Notes: generated from the letters alone by a model not told the origin. A DNA stretch of 64,000 nucleotides from Erythrobacteraceae bacterium WH01K (GCA_027941995.1 CP115966.1:2046001-2110000); one strand, 5' to 3'. Shown: positions 1-8,964, numbered from the stretch's first letter. Made by a program: numbers and translations.

Positions 1-288
1 CCGGTCCTGCTGATCTGCGGGGAGAAGGACGATTTGTGGCCCGGCTGCGACATGGGCCGCAACATCGAACAGCGCGCCGGGGGCGCAGGCACTCCGCAGG
101 TCACGCTGCTGTCCTACCCTGATGCCGGTCACTGGGGCTTCGGAGCGAGCGAGGGGCTGGAAGACGGCGACAATGCCATGCTGGGGGTCATGGGCGGAAC
201 GGCAGAGGCCGATCTTGCGGCCCGGCGCGACCAATGGCCGAAAATACTGGAATTCCTGCGCCGTGCCTTAGCGCCGGAGGGGGACTAG
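1..288 (+). CDS. Acyl-CoA thioesterase/BAAT-like alpha/beta hydrolase, C-terminal part
   Basis: The reading frame is open from base 1, so only the last 95 residues of a longer protein are present. The fragment starts with PVLLICGEKDDLWP, which matches the strand carrying the acid residue of an alpha/beta hydrolase. It then has YPDAGHWGF, with a plausible catalytic His, and a closing segment ending in a WPKILEFLRR helix. This pattern is typical of the BAAT/acyl-CoA thioester hydrolase C-terminal domain or dienelactone-hydrolase-like enzymes. The nucleophile elbow lies outside the window, so the substrate cannot be judged. The stop overlaps the stop of convergent recN by 2-4 bases. Confidence 0.7.
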   Translation, partial: PVLLICGEKDDLWPGCDMGRNIEQRAGGAGTPQVTLLSYPDAGHWGFGASEGLEDGDNAMLGVMGGTAEADLAARRDQWPKILEFLRRALAPEGD

Positions 289-1949
289 ACCCCTTCCAGA
301 AGGCGGTCGGCCTGTGCCCTCGCCTCGTCCGTAACCTCGGCGCCCGATAGCATCCGCGCGATTTCTTCCTGCCGCTGCGCCTCGTCGAGGCGGGCGACGC
401 TGGTCTTCGTGACCGTGCCGGTGGACGATTTCGCGATCATGTAATGCGTACGCCCACGGGCCGCGACTTGCGGGCTGTGTGTCACGGCGAGCAATTGCCC
501 GTCCTGCGCCAGACGTGCCAGCCGTTCGCCAATGGCGCTGGCCACCGCGCCGCCGACACCGCGGTCGATCTCGTCGAAGATGACCGTTGCCGCCCCGCCC
601 TGCTCTGCCAGCGCAACCTTCAGAGCGAGAATGAAGCGGGACAGTTCGCCGCCGCTGGCGATCTTGCCCAGCGGGGCGAAATCCGCACCGGGATTGGTGG
701 CGATGAGGAATTCGACAGCATCCATCCCGTTCGCGCCCCACTTGTCTTCCGGCAGGACCTCGATCGCGGTGTGGAAACGCGCGGCGTCCAGTTTCAGCGG
801 GGAGAGTTCGGCGGCAACGGCCTTGTCCAGCCGCGCTGCCGCCTTCAGCCGGGCGGCGTGAAGTTTCTCGGCAGCGCCGCGATAGGCCATGCCGGCTTCC
901 CTGGCGGCCAGTTCCAGCGCATCCAGTTCCGCCTCCCCGCCCTCGATCGCATCTAGCGCGGCGCGAAAGGCGCGCATCTTTTCCGGCAATTCGTCGACTT
1001 CGCAGCGATGCTTGCGGGCGAGAGCGCGCAGTTCGAACAATCGCGTCTCCGCCATGTCGAGCGCCTGCGGGTCGTGGACCAGGGCCTCTGCCGCCGCGTT
1101 CAGCTTGTCCTCGGCCTCGCCCGCTTCGATCACTGCGCGGTCGAGTGCAGCCAGTGCCTCGGCCAGCAGCGGGTGCTCCGGCCCCAACCGGTCGAGCCTG
1201 CGGGCGGCCGATCGCATCGCGGCCAGCGGGGAATCGGACCCGTCCCAGACATGGCGCAATTCCTCCAGGTCGCCGGCCAGCTTCTCGCCCTTCTGCATCA
1301 GGGCGCGCTGTTCCGCCAGGCGCGCTTCCTCGCCCGCCTGCGGCTCCAGCGCGGTCAGTTCGGCGAGATGGGCAACCAGCAGGTCTTCCTCCGCCTTGGC
1401 ATCGTCGATGGCGGTGCGCGCTGCGGACAGCGCCTCGCTCGCCCGCCGCCAGCTTTCCCAGGCGCGCCCGACTTTGGCCGTATCGGCGCCGGCATACCGG
1501 TCGAGCAGGATACGGTGGCCGCGCGGATTGACGAGGCCGCGATCGTCGTGCTGGCCGTGCAGCTCCACCAGCGCCGCGCCGAGCGAGCGCAGCAGCGCCA
1601 CGCCGACCGGCTGGTCGTTGACGAAGGCCTTGGAACCGCCATCGGCCTTCACCTGGCGGCGAATGATCAGCGGCTCGCCCGGTTCGACCTCGATGTCGGC
1701 ATCGTCCAGCGCATCCGTGATGAGCGGCGGCCAGTTGGCGAATTCAAACGTCGCGGTGACGCTGGCCTTCGCCTCGCCGCCGCGCACCAGGCCGCTGTCG
1801 GCCCTGTTGCCGAGAACAAGGCCCAGCGCATCGAGCAGGATCGACTTGCCCGCGCCTGTCTCGCCCGTCAGCACGCCCAGCCCGCGCCCGAAATCCAGGT
1901 CGAGCGCCTCGATAAGCACGATGTTGCGGATGGACAGTCTGGTCAGCAT
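285..1949 (-). CDS. recN: DNA repair protein RecN
   Basis: A 554-residue SMC-like ATPase that tethers DNA ends during double-strand break repair. The Walker A motif GETGAGKS is at residues 29-36. A long alpha-helical coiled-coil middle follows. The C-terminal half carries the ABC signature SGGELSRF and Walker B VIFDEIDRGVGG. Length agrees with the family (about 550). The ATG start gives the usual N-terminus MLTRLSIRNIVLIE. recN is commonly found directly after bamD in alphaproteobacteria. Here nhaA lies between them on the same strand, about 65 bases upstream of recN, so the genes may still be cotranscribed. Confidence 0.97.
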   Translation of the reverse strand: MLTRLSIRNIVLIEALDLDFGRGLGVLTGETGAGKSILLDALGLVLGNRADSGLVRGGEAKASVTATFEFANWPPLITDALDDADIEVEPGEPLIIRRQVKADGGSKAFVNDQPVGVALLRSLGAALVELHGQHDDRGLVNPRGHRILLDRYAGADTAKVGRAWESWRRASEALSAARTAIDDAKAEEDLLVAHLAELTALEPQAGEEARLAEQRALMQKGEKLAGDLEELRHVWDGSDSPLAAMRSAARRLDRLGPEHPLLAEALAALDRAVIEAGEAEDKLNAAAEALVHDPQALDMAETRLFELRALARKHRCEVDELPEKMRAFRAALDAIEGGEAELDALELAAREAGMAYRGAAEKLHAARLKAAARLDKAVAAELSPLKLDAARFHTAIEVLPEDKWGANGMDAVEFLIATNPGADFAPLGKIASGGELSRFILALKVALAEQGGAATVIFDEIDRGVGGAVASAIGERLARLAQDGQLLAVTHSPQVAARGRTHYMIAKSSTGTVTKTSVARLDEAQRQEEIARMLSGAEVTDEARAQADRLLEGV

Positions 1950-2016
1950 CGCGGCGGTCTATACCGCAGCAAATCGGGCGCGTCACCGAAAGGCGCGCGC
2001 CCGATTGTGCATTTCT

Positions 2017-3258
2017 TCACGAACGCAGTTTTTCCGGCTCGCCCGCTTCGCCCGCCGCAATGCCGGACACGGGTTCCGCGCTGTCCAGGGCCGATTTCAG
2101 CACCAAATACCCGGCGACCGCCGCGATTGTGGAGCCAAGCAGCACGCCGAGCTTCACCGCGTCGACCTGTGCTGCGCTGTCGAAGGCGAGATTGCCGATG
2201 AACAGGCTCATGGTGAAACCGATGGCGGCGAACAGCGATACGCCGTGCACCTGACGCCAGTTCACGCCTTCGGGCAGGCTGGCGAACCCGGCCTTCACCG
2301 CAAGCCAGCCGAAGCCCAGAATGCCCAGCTGTTTGCCCACGAGAAGCCCCAGCGCAATTCCCAGGGGAAGCGGCGCGAGGATGTCCGCCGGGTCCACCCC
2401 GACAAGGCCGACCCCTGCATTGGCGAAACCGAAAATGGGAATGACAAGGAAGGCGACCCACGGATGGAGCGCGTGTTCCATGCGTTCCAGCGGACGCTCT
2501 CCATTGGCCGCAGCCATCGGCACAGCAGATGCGGCAGCGACCCCTGCGAGCGTGGCATGGACACCCGATTTCAGGACGAACACCCACATCAGGATTGCCA
2601 GCAGGACGTAGGGGATCGACGAGACGACTCGCATCCGGCCGACCACAAGCATCAGGACGAAGACACCAGCGCCGAGGCCCAGCATGACCGTGTCGATGGT
2701 GCCCGAATAGAACAGCGCGATGATGGTGATTGCGCCGATATCGTCGATGATCGCGATGGCGAGCAGCAGAGCTTTCAGCGCGACAGGCACGCGCGGCCCC
2801 AGCAGGGCAAGGATGCCGAGCGCGAAGGCAATGTCCGTCGCTGCCGGGATGGCCCAGCCCGCCTGGTTGGCAGGCGAACCGTTGTTGATCGCAAGGAAGA
2901 CGATGGCAGGCAGCACCATGCCGCCGATCGCGGCGGAAAGCGGGAGGGATGCCTTGTTCCAGCTCGACAACTGGCCGCCGAGTATCTCGCGTTTCACTTC
3001 CAGTCCGACGAGGAAGAAGAACACCGCCATCAGGCCGTCATTGATCCAGAGCAGCAGCGTCTTGTCGATGACGAAGCTGCCGACGCCCGCAATGACCGGC
3101 GTATCGAGAAAGCTCGTATAACCGCTCGCCAGCGGACTGTTGGCGACCACCAGCGCAAGAAGGGCTGCGGCGATCAGTGTGATGCCGCCGGCGCTTTCCT
3201 TCTGCAGGAAATCGCGCAGCATCGGGGCGATGGCCTTGACCGCGCGGGCCTTAACCAT
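2017..3258 (-). CDS. nhaA: Na+/H+ antiporter NhaA
   Basis: Inner-membrane sodium/proton antiporter, about 413 residues with around 12 hydrophobic segments. The opening LRDFLQKESAGGI, the PAATDIAFALGILALLG segment and AIIDDIGAI with the paired Asp residues needed for cation exchange are all hallmarks of NhaA. I place the start at the ATG at 3258 because a GGGAGGCGG Shine-Dalgarno lies about 7 bases upstream. An in-frame start at 3282 is possible but has weaker support. The start overlaps the stop of a possible 61-codon ORF (ATGGTTAA), suggesting translational coupling. Its place between bamD and recN is unusual. Confidence 0.95.
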   Translation of the reverse strand: MVKARAVKAIAPMLRDFLQKESAGGITLIAAALLALVVANSPLASGYTSFLDTPVIAGVGSFVIDKTLLLWINDGLMAVFFFLVGLEVKREILGGQLSSWNKASLPLSAAIGGMVLPAIVFLAINNGSPANQAGWAIPAATDIAFALGILALLGPRVPVALKALLLAIAIIDDIGAITIIALFYSGTIDTVMLGLGAGVFVLMLVVGRMRVVSSIPYVLLAILMWVFVLKSGVHATLAGVAAASAVPMAAANGERPLERMEHALHPWVAFLVIPIFGFANAGVGLVGVDPADILAPLPLGIALGLLVGKQLGILGFGWLAVKAGFASLPEGVNWRQVHGVSLFAAIGFTMSLFIGNLAFDSAAQVDAVKLGVLLGSTIAAVAGYLVLKSALDSAEPVSGIAAGEAGEPEKLRS

Positions 3259-3436
3259 CGTCCGCCTCCCGGCGAGACGCACGCGCCTGCCGAACCATCG
3301 GCGTATCCTGCAGCGGGAAGAGGTTCGACCCGCCGGAGAATGCCCGCCCGGCGGGCTGCGCCGAAGGGGACGAAGGAAGCGGCGCCGCCATCTGGCGACC
3401 CGCGGCGGCGGGGGAATTGGATACAGGTTGGCGCAT
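3251..3436 (-). CDS. Possible small coupled protein upstream of nhaA (61 aa)
   Basis: A short open frame starting at an ATG at 3436 with a GAGGAG Shine-Dalgarno about 9 bases upstream. Its TAA stop overlaps the preferred nhaA start by 8 bases. The product is Pro/Ser/Ala-rich and polar, with no signal peptide, membrane segment or recognisable motif. Good ribosome-binding signals at both its start and the following gene suggest it is translated, perhaps as a leader that couples nhaA translation. No family is recognised, and GC-rich DNA yields such frames by chance, so this is tentative. Confidence 0.35.
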   Translation of the reverse strand: MRQPVSNSPAAAGRQMAAPLPSSPSAQPAGRAFSGGSNLFPLQDTPMVRQARASRREADDG

Positions 3437-3609
3437 CACGGCAGGCTCCTCGATCGAGACAGAACGATCGGACCGCCGTGCGCGCCGGGTGCTGTGGGGG
3501 AGGGATTTTACCCGGCAGCGCATCGGCAATCCGATGCGGTCCGACATCACAGATGCCTTTCAGCACCTGCCAGAGGGGCCCGGCCCGCAGGAATGTAATG
3601 CTGTAACCT

Positions 3610-3625
3610 GCCGGGGGTTCCCGGC
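3610..3625 (-). terminator. Hairpin just downstream of bamD
   Basis: GCCGGG/CCCGGC six-base-pair stem closed by a four-base loop, 10 bases after the bamD stop. No clear U-run follows, so it is only a weak candidate terminator or mRNA 3'-end hairpin. Confidence 0.35.
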
Positions 3626-3635
3626 CCGGATACCG

Positions 3636-4451
3636 TTAACCGACAGTCGTGTCCGCCGCGTGACGCTGTACCAGGTCGTAGGCCTTGTCGTACCACTCGC
3701 TGCCCGGATAATTCGCACCCAAGACGGCCGCGTATTTCTTCGCTTCGGTCGGCACGCCCAGCGCCAGGCTGCTCTCGGTCAAGCGATAGAGAGCTTCTGC
3801 CGCGTGGCTGGTGGTCTGGTAGTTTTCAACCACGTTCTGGAACCGGATCTGCGAGGCCAGCCACTTGCCGGTCTTCTGGTAGAACCGGCCGACTTCCATT
3901 TCCTTGCCCGCAAGGTGATCGTTGACGAGGTCGATCTTCAGCCGCGCATCGGCGGCATATTGCGTATCAGGATAGCGGCGCTGCACTTCGTTCAGCGCGG
4001 CAAGCGCCTGTTCCGTCGTCTTCTGGTCGCGGTGGATATCGTTGATCTGCTCGTAATAGCTGAGCGCGATCAGGTAGAATGCGTAAGGCGCATCCTTGTT
4101 ACCCGGATGGATCGTCAGGAAGCGCTGGGCGCTCTGGATCGCCTTGGTATAGTCCTGCCCGACATAATAGCTGAATGCGCTCATCAGCTGGGCACGGCGG
4201 GCCCACGGGCTGTAGGGATGCTGGCGCTCCACCTCGTCGAACAACGGGGCCGCAATCCGGGCATTGCCCTGGTCCAGCCGCAGCTTTGCATTCGCATAGA
4301 GCGTTTCCACGTCGCGCGCGATGTAAGCGGTGTCGCCGACTTCGGTGCCACCGCCGCCGCCGAGCGACGCACAGGCAGACAGGGAAACGGCCAGCGTACC
4401 GGCGACGAGCGCGGTCTTGCCGCGGCGAAGGATGCGGGAGCGGGAAATCAT
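3636..4451 (-). CDS. bamD: Outer membrane assembly lipoprotein BamD
   Basis: A 271-residue lipoprotein component of the BAM complex, which inserts beta-barrel proteins into the outer membrane. The N-terminus has a basic region, a hydrophobic stretch and the lipobox LSAC with Cys27. TPR-like repeats follow, including YYVGQDYTKAIQSAQRFL and the family hallmark HPYSPWA near residue 78. Length fits BamD/ComL. It is upstream of nhaA and recN on the same strand. The following gap of about 200 bases contains a hairpin and the possible small ORF. Confidence 0.95.
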   Translation of the reverse strand: MISRSRILRRGKTALVAGTLAVSLSACASLGGGGGTEVGDTAYIARDVETLYANAKLRLDQGNARIAAPLFDEVERQHPYSPWARRAQLMSAFSYYVGQDYTKAIQSAQRFLTIHPGNKDAPYAFYLIALSYYEQINDIHRDQKTTEQALAALNEVQRRYPDTQYAADARLKIDLVNDHLAGKEMEVGRFYQKTGKWLASQIRFQNVVENYQTTSHAAEALYRLTESSLALGVPTEAKKYAAVLGANYPGSEWYDKAYDLVQRHAADTTVG

Positions 4452-4529
4452 GGGGCCAGCCTATAACCAGCGTCTGCGTGAACGCCAAGTGAAGTTACAT
4501 CGACCCGCCCGCGCTGCCGGGGATATTGC

Positions 4530-5726
4530 TTACCCGGGCGCGACCACGCCGCCATCCTCGGTTTCCGGCGCGTCCCACAAGAGATGCCGCCCTTCGAGCG
4601 AGACGAGGTTCTTCGCGCGGATGACCTCGCCTTTCGTCTTGTATCCCAACAATTCGCTGGCATCGAGATGCGGGTTGACCACCATCACCCGCAGCTCTTC
4701 CGAAGTGAAGTCGGACAGGCCGCGTGCCTGCTCGACGCCCTTGGGATCGTAGATATGCAGAACGTCGCCGCGGGTGAAATCGCCATCGATCGACAGGACG
4801 TCCGACCGGCGGATGGCACGGTCCCCGGCGGCAATCTCGGCGGCGACCTCTTCGCTGACGCCGAGGCTGCCTGCCATCTGCAACCGGTTGGCAATCCAGC
4901 TTTCCCAGCCGGAAATCGGATCGGAATTCGCGATGAAACGGGTGCACCTGCGTTCCCCGTCGAGCACGCTCGACAGCGGGCAATCCGCCTCGCCATGCGC
5001 GATATAGGTCGTGCAGCCCGCCTCTTGCGCCATGTTGGCAGCCATCAGCTTGGTGGTCATCCCGCCCGTGCCGAGCGAGCTGACGCCCCTGGTCGCCTCC
5101 ATATAGGGTGACACTTCCGTCACTTCCTCGATCAGCTTCGCGCCTTCCTCGTCCGGGTGGCGGTCGTAGAGGCCGTCGACTTCGGTCAGGATGATGAAAT
5201 CCTTCGCATCGGTCATCTGCGCGACCTTGGCCGCCAGGCGATCATTGTCGCCCACACGGATTTCCTCCGTCGTGATCGTGTCGTTCTCGTTCACGATGGG
5301 CATGATGCCTGCTTCCAGCAGGCGATTGACCGTGTTGCGGGTGTTGAGGAAGCGCCGGTGATCCTCGAAATCGCCGAGCGTCAGCAGGATCTGCGCGATC
5401 TCGAACCCGTATTCGTGTCCCACCTGCTTGTAGACATTGAGCAGCACCGGCATCCCGCAGGCAGCAGCCGCCTGCTTGTCACTGACGCCGGCGCTCTCCG
5501 GCGTTTCCCCTACCTTCTTCAAACCGAGAGCCACGGCGCCGGAGCTGCACAGAATGACGTTCGTGCCCCGTTCGCGCAGCCTGGCAATGTCTTCCAGCAG
5601 GCGCTGGAGAAAGCCGAAGCGCGGTGTGAGGGAATCGCTGTTCGCGATGAGGGTGGAGCCGATCTTGACGACGACGTTACGTTGGGCAGCCAATGTAAAA
5701 TCCTGTATGTTGCACTGCGGCATCAT
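4530..5726 (-). CDS. proB: Glutamate 5-kinase
   Basis: Catalyses the ATP-dependent phosphorylation of glutamate, the first step of proline synthesis. The 398-residue protein has an N-terminal amino acid kinase domain (VVVKIGSTLIA near residue 19, CSSGAVALGLKKVG, NENDTITTEEIRVGDNDRLAA, then GLYDRHP) and a C-terminal PUA domain from about residue 290. Two ATGs are adjacent at the start and either could be used; AAGG lies about 10 bases upstream. It is divergent from proC-proA across an AT-rich 180-base region. Feedback inhibition by proline is known for the family but cannot be read from the sequence. Confidence 0.95.
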   Translation of the reverse strand: MMPQCNIQDFTLAAQRNVVVKIGSTLIANSDSLTPRFGFLQRLLEDIARLRERGTNVILCSSGAVALGLKKVGETPESAGVSDKQAAAACGMPVLLNVYKQVGHEYGFEIAQILLTLGDFEDHRRFLNTRNTVNRLLEAGIMPIVNENDTITTEEIRVGDNDRLAAKVAQMTDAKDFIILTEVDGLYDRHPDEEGAKLIEEVTEVSPYMEATRGVSSLGTGGMTTKLMAANMAQEAGCTTYIAHGEADCPLSSVLDGERRCTRFIANSDPISGWESWIANRLQMAGSLGVSEEVAAEIAAGDRAIRRSDVLSIDGDFTRGDVLHIYDPKGVEQARGLSDFTSEELRVMVVNPHLDASELLGYKTKGEVIRAKNLVSLEGRHLLWDAPETEDGGVVAPG

Positions 5727-5907
5727 GGGCGCGCAGCCTTGAAAAATCTCGCCCAGCCATGTAGGTGAAACGAGGCATACTACAAGGATAGATTAAATCG
5801 ATTTCCCCTGACACATCGCTTCGTCGCGGGGAATTGATCCATCCAAATTCAGTTCACGAAAAGTCTCCTTCGCAGGAGATGAATTCAAGACATTCGAGGT
5901 ATAACTT
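5727..5907. promoter_or_regulatory. AT-rich divergent proB/proC control region with hairpin
   Basis: The 181 bases between divergent proB and proC are much more AT-rich than the flanking genes. They contain a perfect six-base inverted repeat TCTCCT-TCGC-AGGAGA at 5864-5879. A GAGGT Shine-Dalgarno at 5896-5900 sits 7 bases before the proposed ATT start of proC. Promoters for both directions must lie here, but I could not fix their boxes confidently. Confidence 0.5.
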
Positions 5908-6693
5908 ATTACTAAAAACGTATTACTTATCGGTTGCGGTAAGATGGGCAGCGCTTTGCTTGAACACTGGAAGCAAGGCGACGAACAATTCACAATCGTC
6001 GATCCGGGCCTGACGCAGCCCCCGGACGGGGTTCGTCTTTTCCAGGAAAGATCCGCCCTTTCGGATGAGCGTTTCGACGTCGTCATCGTCGCAACAAAAC
6101 CACAGATTATCGGCGACGTGCTACCCGATTATGTCGCCCACCTGGCGGACGGCGGTTACGTCCTTTCCATTGCGGCCGGTGCTTCCATCGATCGCATATC
6201 CGGCCTGCTGGACGGCGCACCCGTCATTCGCGTGATGCCTAACCTTCCCGCCGCCATCGGCCAGGGGGTGAGCGGCATTTGCGCGAGCCCCGATACCGCC
6301 ACCGATCACCTGCGCCACGCGCAGTCCATGATGGACCGGACGGGCACTGCCATCGTCGTGGACGGGGAAGACCAGCTCGACCGCGTGACCGCAGTCGCCG
6401 GATCCGGTCCCGGATACATCTTCGAGATGGCCCGCGCCTATGTCGAAGCGGCCAAGGGCATGGGCTTCACTGATGAGCAGGCCCGCGACCTGGTCCTCGG
6501 CACAATGGCGGGCACGGTCGCCATGGCGCAGGACCAGTCGGACAGCGCGCTGGAAGACCTTCGCAATTCCGTCACCAGCAAGGGTGGGACCACCGCAGCC
6601 GGACTGGATGCGCTCAACGGCGACGGCACCATGTCGCGCCAGTTCGAAGCCTGTCTTGCCGCGGCCTATGAACGCGCGGTGGAACTGCGCTGA
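5908..6693 (+). CDS. proC: Pyrroline-5-carboxylate reductase, probable ATT start
   Basis: Reduces pyrroline-5-carboxylate to proline with NAD(P)H. The Rossmann loop GCGKMG, later segments [15 protein letters not shown] and [20 protein letters not shown], and the closing [13 protein letters not shown] region are classic ProC. The first in-frame ATG (5944) falls inside the nucleotide-binding loop and would remove its first strand. Upstream to the stop at 5902 there is no in-frame ATG, GTG, TTG or CTG. The frame does encode [11 protein letters not shown], preceded by ATT at 5908 with GAGGT 7 bases upstream. I therefore propose initiation at ATT, giving 261 aa. A sequencing frameshift is the main alternative. 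Confidence 0.88.
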   Translation: MTKNVLLIGCGKMGSALLEHWKQGDEQFTIVDPGLTQPPDGVRLFQERSALSDERFDVVIVATKPQIIGDVLPDYVAHLADGGYVLSIAAGASIDRISGLLDGAPVIRVMPNLPAAIGQGVSGICASPDTATDHLRHAQSMMDRTGTAIVVDGEDQLDRVTAVAGSGPGYIFEMARAYVEAAKGMGFTDEQARDLVLGTMAGTVAMAQDQSDSALEDLRNSVTSKGGTTAAGLDALNGDGTMSRQFEACLAAAYERAVELR

Positions 6694-6764
6694 ACGGCGC
6701 ACCGATCACGACACTTTTCACCGGAGCAGCGGAACGCGCGCCCGGACCAGATATTGAGGTAGAT

Positions 6765-8030
6765 ATGAACGACCAGACCCTAGACCCGCAAATCCACATC
6801 CACGAACTCGGCACGAAGGCCCGCGACGCGGCCCGCGCCCTGCTGTCTGCCAGCACCGAGGCGAAGAACGCCGCCCTGCACGCAGCTGCAAAGGCGCTGC
6901 GCGACGAGTCCTCCGCAATCATCGAAGCCAACGACAAGGACGTTGCGAGCGTCGAGGGGAAGAAACCCGAAAGCTTCATCGACCGCCTCCGCCTGAATGA
7001 AGAACGGATCGAGTGCATGGCCTCCGCGCTGGAGGAAATCGCCGAACTGCCCGATCCGGTGGGCCGCAAGCTGGCTACGTTCGAGCGGCCCAATGGCCTC
7101 GTCATCGACCGGGTGGCCGTGCCCATCGGCGTGATCGGCATGATCTACGAAAGCCGCCCGAATGTTGGCGCCGATGCCAGCGCGCTTTGCCTGAAGAGCG
7201 GCAATGCCGTGATCCTGCGCGGGGGTAGCGAGAGCCGCCACTCTACCCGCGTCATCGTCGACTGCATGCAGCAGGGACTGGAAGCGGCGGGCCTTCCCCG
7301 TGACGCCGTCCAGACGGTGCAGACCACCGACCGCGCTGCCGTGGCCGAACTGTTGAAGGCGGACAAGTTCGTGGACCTCGTGATCCCGCGCGGCGGGCGC
7401 GGCCTCGTCGAACTGGTGCGCGACCAGGCGAGCGTTCCCACCCTCCTCCACCTCGATGGCAATTGCCACAGCTACGTCCACGAAAGCGCCGACCTCGACA
7501 AGGCCGCGACCATCATCCGCAACGCAAAGCTGCGCCGCACCGGCGTATGCGGCGCCACCGAAAGCATCGTCGTCGACAGGGCCGTGGCCCAAGACTTCGT
7601 TCCCCGCCTTGCCGAGATCATGGGCGAGGATTGCGAACTGCGCGGCGACGAGGCAGCGGTCGGCATCGACAGCCGGATCAAGCCTGCGACCGAGGCCGAC
7701 TGGAACACCGAATATCTCGATCCCATCGCTTCCGTGAAGATCGTCGACGGCCTGGATGAAGCCATCGACTGGGTCGACCGCCACAGCTCGCACCACACCG
7801 ATGCCATCATGGCGGAAGATGACGCCGCGGCGCAGGCTTTCATGACCGCGATCGACAGCGCCATCGTGATGCGCAACGCCTCCACCCAGTTCGCCGATGG
7901 CGGCGAGTTCGGCATGGGCGCGGAGATCGGCATCGCCACCGGCAAGATGCACGCCCGCGGTCCCGTGGGTCTGGAGCAGCTCTGCAGCTTCAAATACCTC
8001 GTCCACGGCGACGGACAGACGCGTCCGTAA
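6765..8030 (+). CDS. proA: Gamma-glutamyl phosphate reductase
   Basis: A 421-residue NADPH-dependent enzyme making glutamate-5-semialdehyde, the second step of proline synthesis. It has the aldehyde-dehydrogenase fold with family segments [33 protein letters not shown], and the catalytic Cys in [10 protein letters not shown]. Length is typical for ProA. It follows proC after a gap of 71 bases on the same strand and is probably cotranscribed, so proB, proC and proA are all clustered here. A hairpin resembling a terminator lies 20 bases downstream. Confidence 0.96.
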   Translation: MNDQTLDPQIHIHELGTKARDAARALLSASTEAKNAALHAAAKALRDESSAIIEANDKDVASVEGKKPESFIDRLRLNEERIECMASALEEIAELPDPVGRKLATFERPNGLVIDRVAVPIGVIGMIYESRPNVGADASALCLKSGNAVILRGGSESRHSTRVIVDCMQQGLEAAGLPRDAVQTVQTTDRAAVAELLKADKFVDLVIPRGGRGLVELVRDQASVPTLLHLDGNCHSYVHESADLDKAATIIRNAKLRRTGVCGATESIVVDRAVAQDFVPRLAEIMGEDCELRGDEAAVGIDSRIKPATEADWNTEYLDPIASVKIVDGLDEAIDWVDRHSSHHTDAIMAEDDAAAQAFMTAIDSAIVMRNASTQFADGGEFGMGAEIGIATGKMHARGPVGLEQLCSFKYLVHGDGQTRP

Positions 8031-8049
8031 GCGACAGGTCAGCGCGCGA

Positions 8050-8072
8050 AGGGTTGTCCGGCGGGCAACCCT
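8050..8072 (+). terminator. Hairpin after proA
   Basis: Seven-base-pair perfect stem AGGGTTG/CAACCCT with a nine-base GC-rich loop, 20 bases after the proA stop and before the next gene. The downstream sequence is only weakly T-rich. It is the most likely end of the proC-proA transcript. Confidence 0.5.
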
Positions 8073-8115
8073 ATTCGCTGTCCTACAGGGGGCGTGATGT
8101 GCTTCATCAGCGCGC

Positions 8116-8850
8116 ATGAGCGACGCACCCGAACCCTCCGCCATCCTCCCCGATCGCCTTCCCGAGCGTATCGCCAGCTTTACCCCCGTGCCCCGCAAGG
8201 TGGACCGCAGCAACGGTTGGAAGCCCGAGGTGCAGCGCGCTTTCATCGAGGCGCTGGCCGACACCGGCTCCGTCGCGTCCGCCTGCAAGCAGGTGCGCCG
8301 CAGCACGGTCGGCGCATATTACCTGCGCCGCCAGCCCGGGGCGGAGGAGTTCGCCGCCGCATGGACTGCCGCCGTAGACCTGGGGATGCAGCGGGTGGAA
8401 GACGTAGCCATGGACCGCGCGCTGAACGGGGTGGAGGTGCCGGTCTATTCCTATGGCGAGCTGGTCGGCAGCCGCACGGTCTATAACGATCGCCTGCTGA
8501 TGTTCATGCTGAGGAACCGCGCACCGGACCGCTTCACGGAAGGCCGGGCGAAAGGCCTGAACGCCGTCGGCAAGATGGAAATGGAGCGGCTGAAGAAGCA
8601 GTGGCGCGCCGAATGCAGGAAGGAATGGGAGGACGAACGCCGCGTCACGCTGGAAAGCGAGGACGCCGTGCTGGATGCGATCGATGCGAAGCTCGACGCG
8701 GCGCGCGAAAAGCACCTGAGCCTGATGAGCCCCCGCGCCCGCACCCTGCTGGAAGCGCACGAAGCCCAGATGGATGAGGACGAGGCGAACGGCTACTGCG
8801 CCTATCACGACCCGGAGCATGAATTGTTCGTGGGGAAGCGGGGTGAGTAG
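8116..8850 (+). CDS. HTH protein resembling phage terminase small subunits
   Basis: A 244-residue protein. Residues 35-75 (WKPEVQRAFIEALADTGSVASA, then CKQVRRSTVGAYYLRRQPG) look like the helix-turn-helix DNA-binding region used by terminase small subunits. The middle segment, with DVAMDRALNGVEVPVYSYGE and NDRLLMFMLRNRAPDRF, also fits such proteins. The C-terminal third is charged and helical. No large terminase, portal or other phage gene is adjacent, so this is an orphan, either domesticated or a chromosomal regulator. Base composition matches the core genome, unlike the island that follows. The precise function is unknown. Confidence 0.6.
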   Translation: MSDAPEPSAILPDRLPERIASFTPVPRKVDRSNGWKPEVQRAFIEALADTGSVASACKQVRRSTVGAYYLRRQPGAEEFAAAWTAAVDLGMQRVEDVAMDRALNGVEVPVYSYGELVGSRTVYNDRLLMFMLRNRAPDRFTEGRAKGLNAVGKMEMERLKKQWRAECRKEWEDERRVTLESEDAVLDAIDAKLDAAREKHLSLMSPRARTLLEAHEAQMDEDEANGYCAYHDPEHELFVGKRGE

Positions 8851-8935
8851 GTTTTGGGACCCGCCGTATGGAGGTGAAGTGAAAAGTGGCCTGGGCCGTG
8901 GCCCACACCACGGTGGACACCGCACGCGGGACCAT

Positions 8936-8964
8936 TTGACGGAAGAATCTGAACATTCTAGTTA
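8936..8964 (+). promoter_or_regulatory. Sigma-70-like promoter of the sce7726 island
   Basis: A -35 box TTGACG (8936-8941) and a -10 box TAGTTA (8959-8964) are separated by exactly 17 bases. They lie 43 bases before the first island gene in an AT-rich stretch. No other good candidate lies between the preceding gene and position 9007. Prediction from consensus only. Confidence 0.5.

Noticed and set aside
889-3606. 905-codon open frame on the plus strand opposite recN and nhaA
   Set aside because: It is antisense to two certain genes, has Ser/Arg/Ala-skewed composition typical of GC-rich shadow frames and no domain.
5879-5944. ATG at 5879 as start of proC through a frameshift
   Set aside because: It is in another frame, directly abuts AGGAG with no spacer, and reads a different peptide; ATT at 5908 with proper spacing explains the data without an error.
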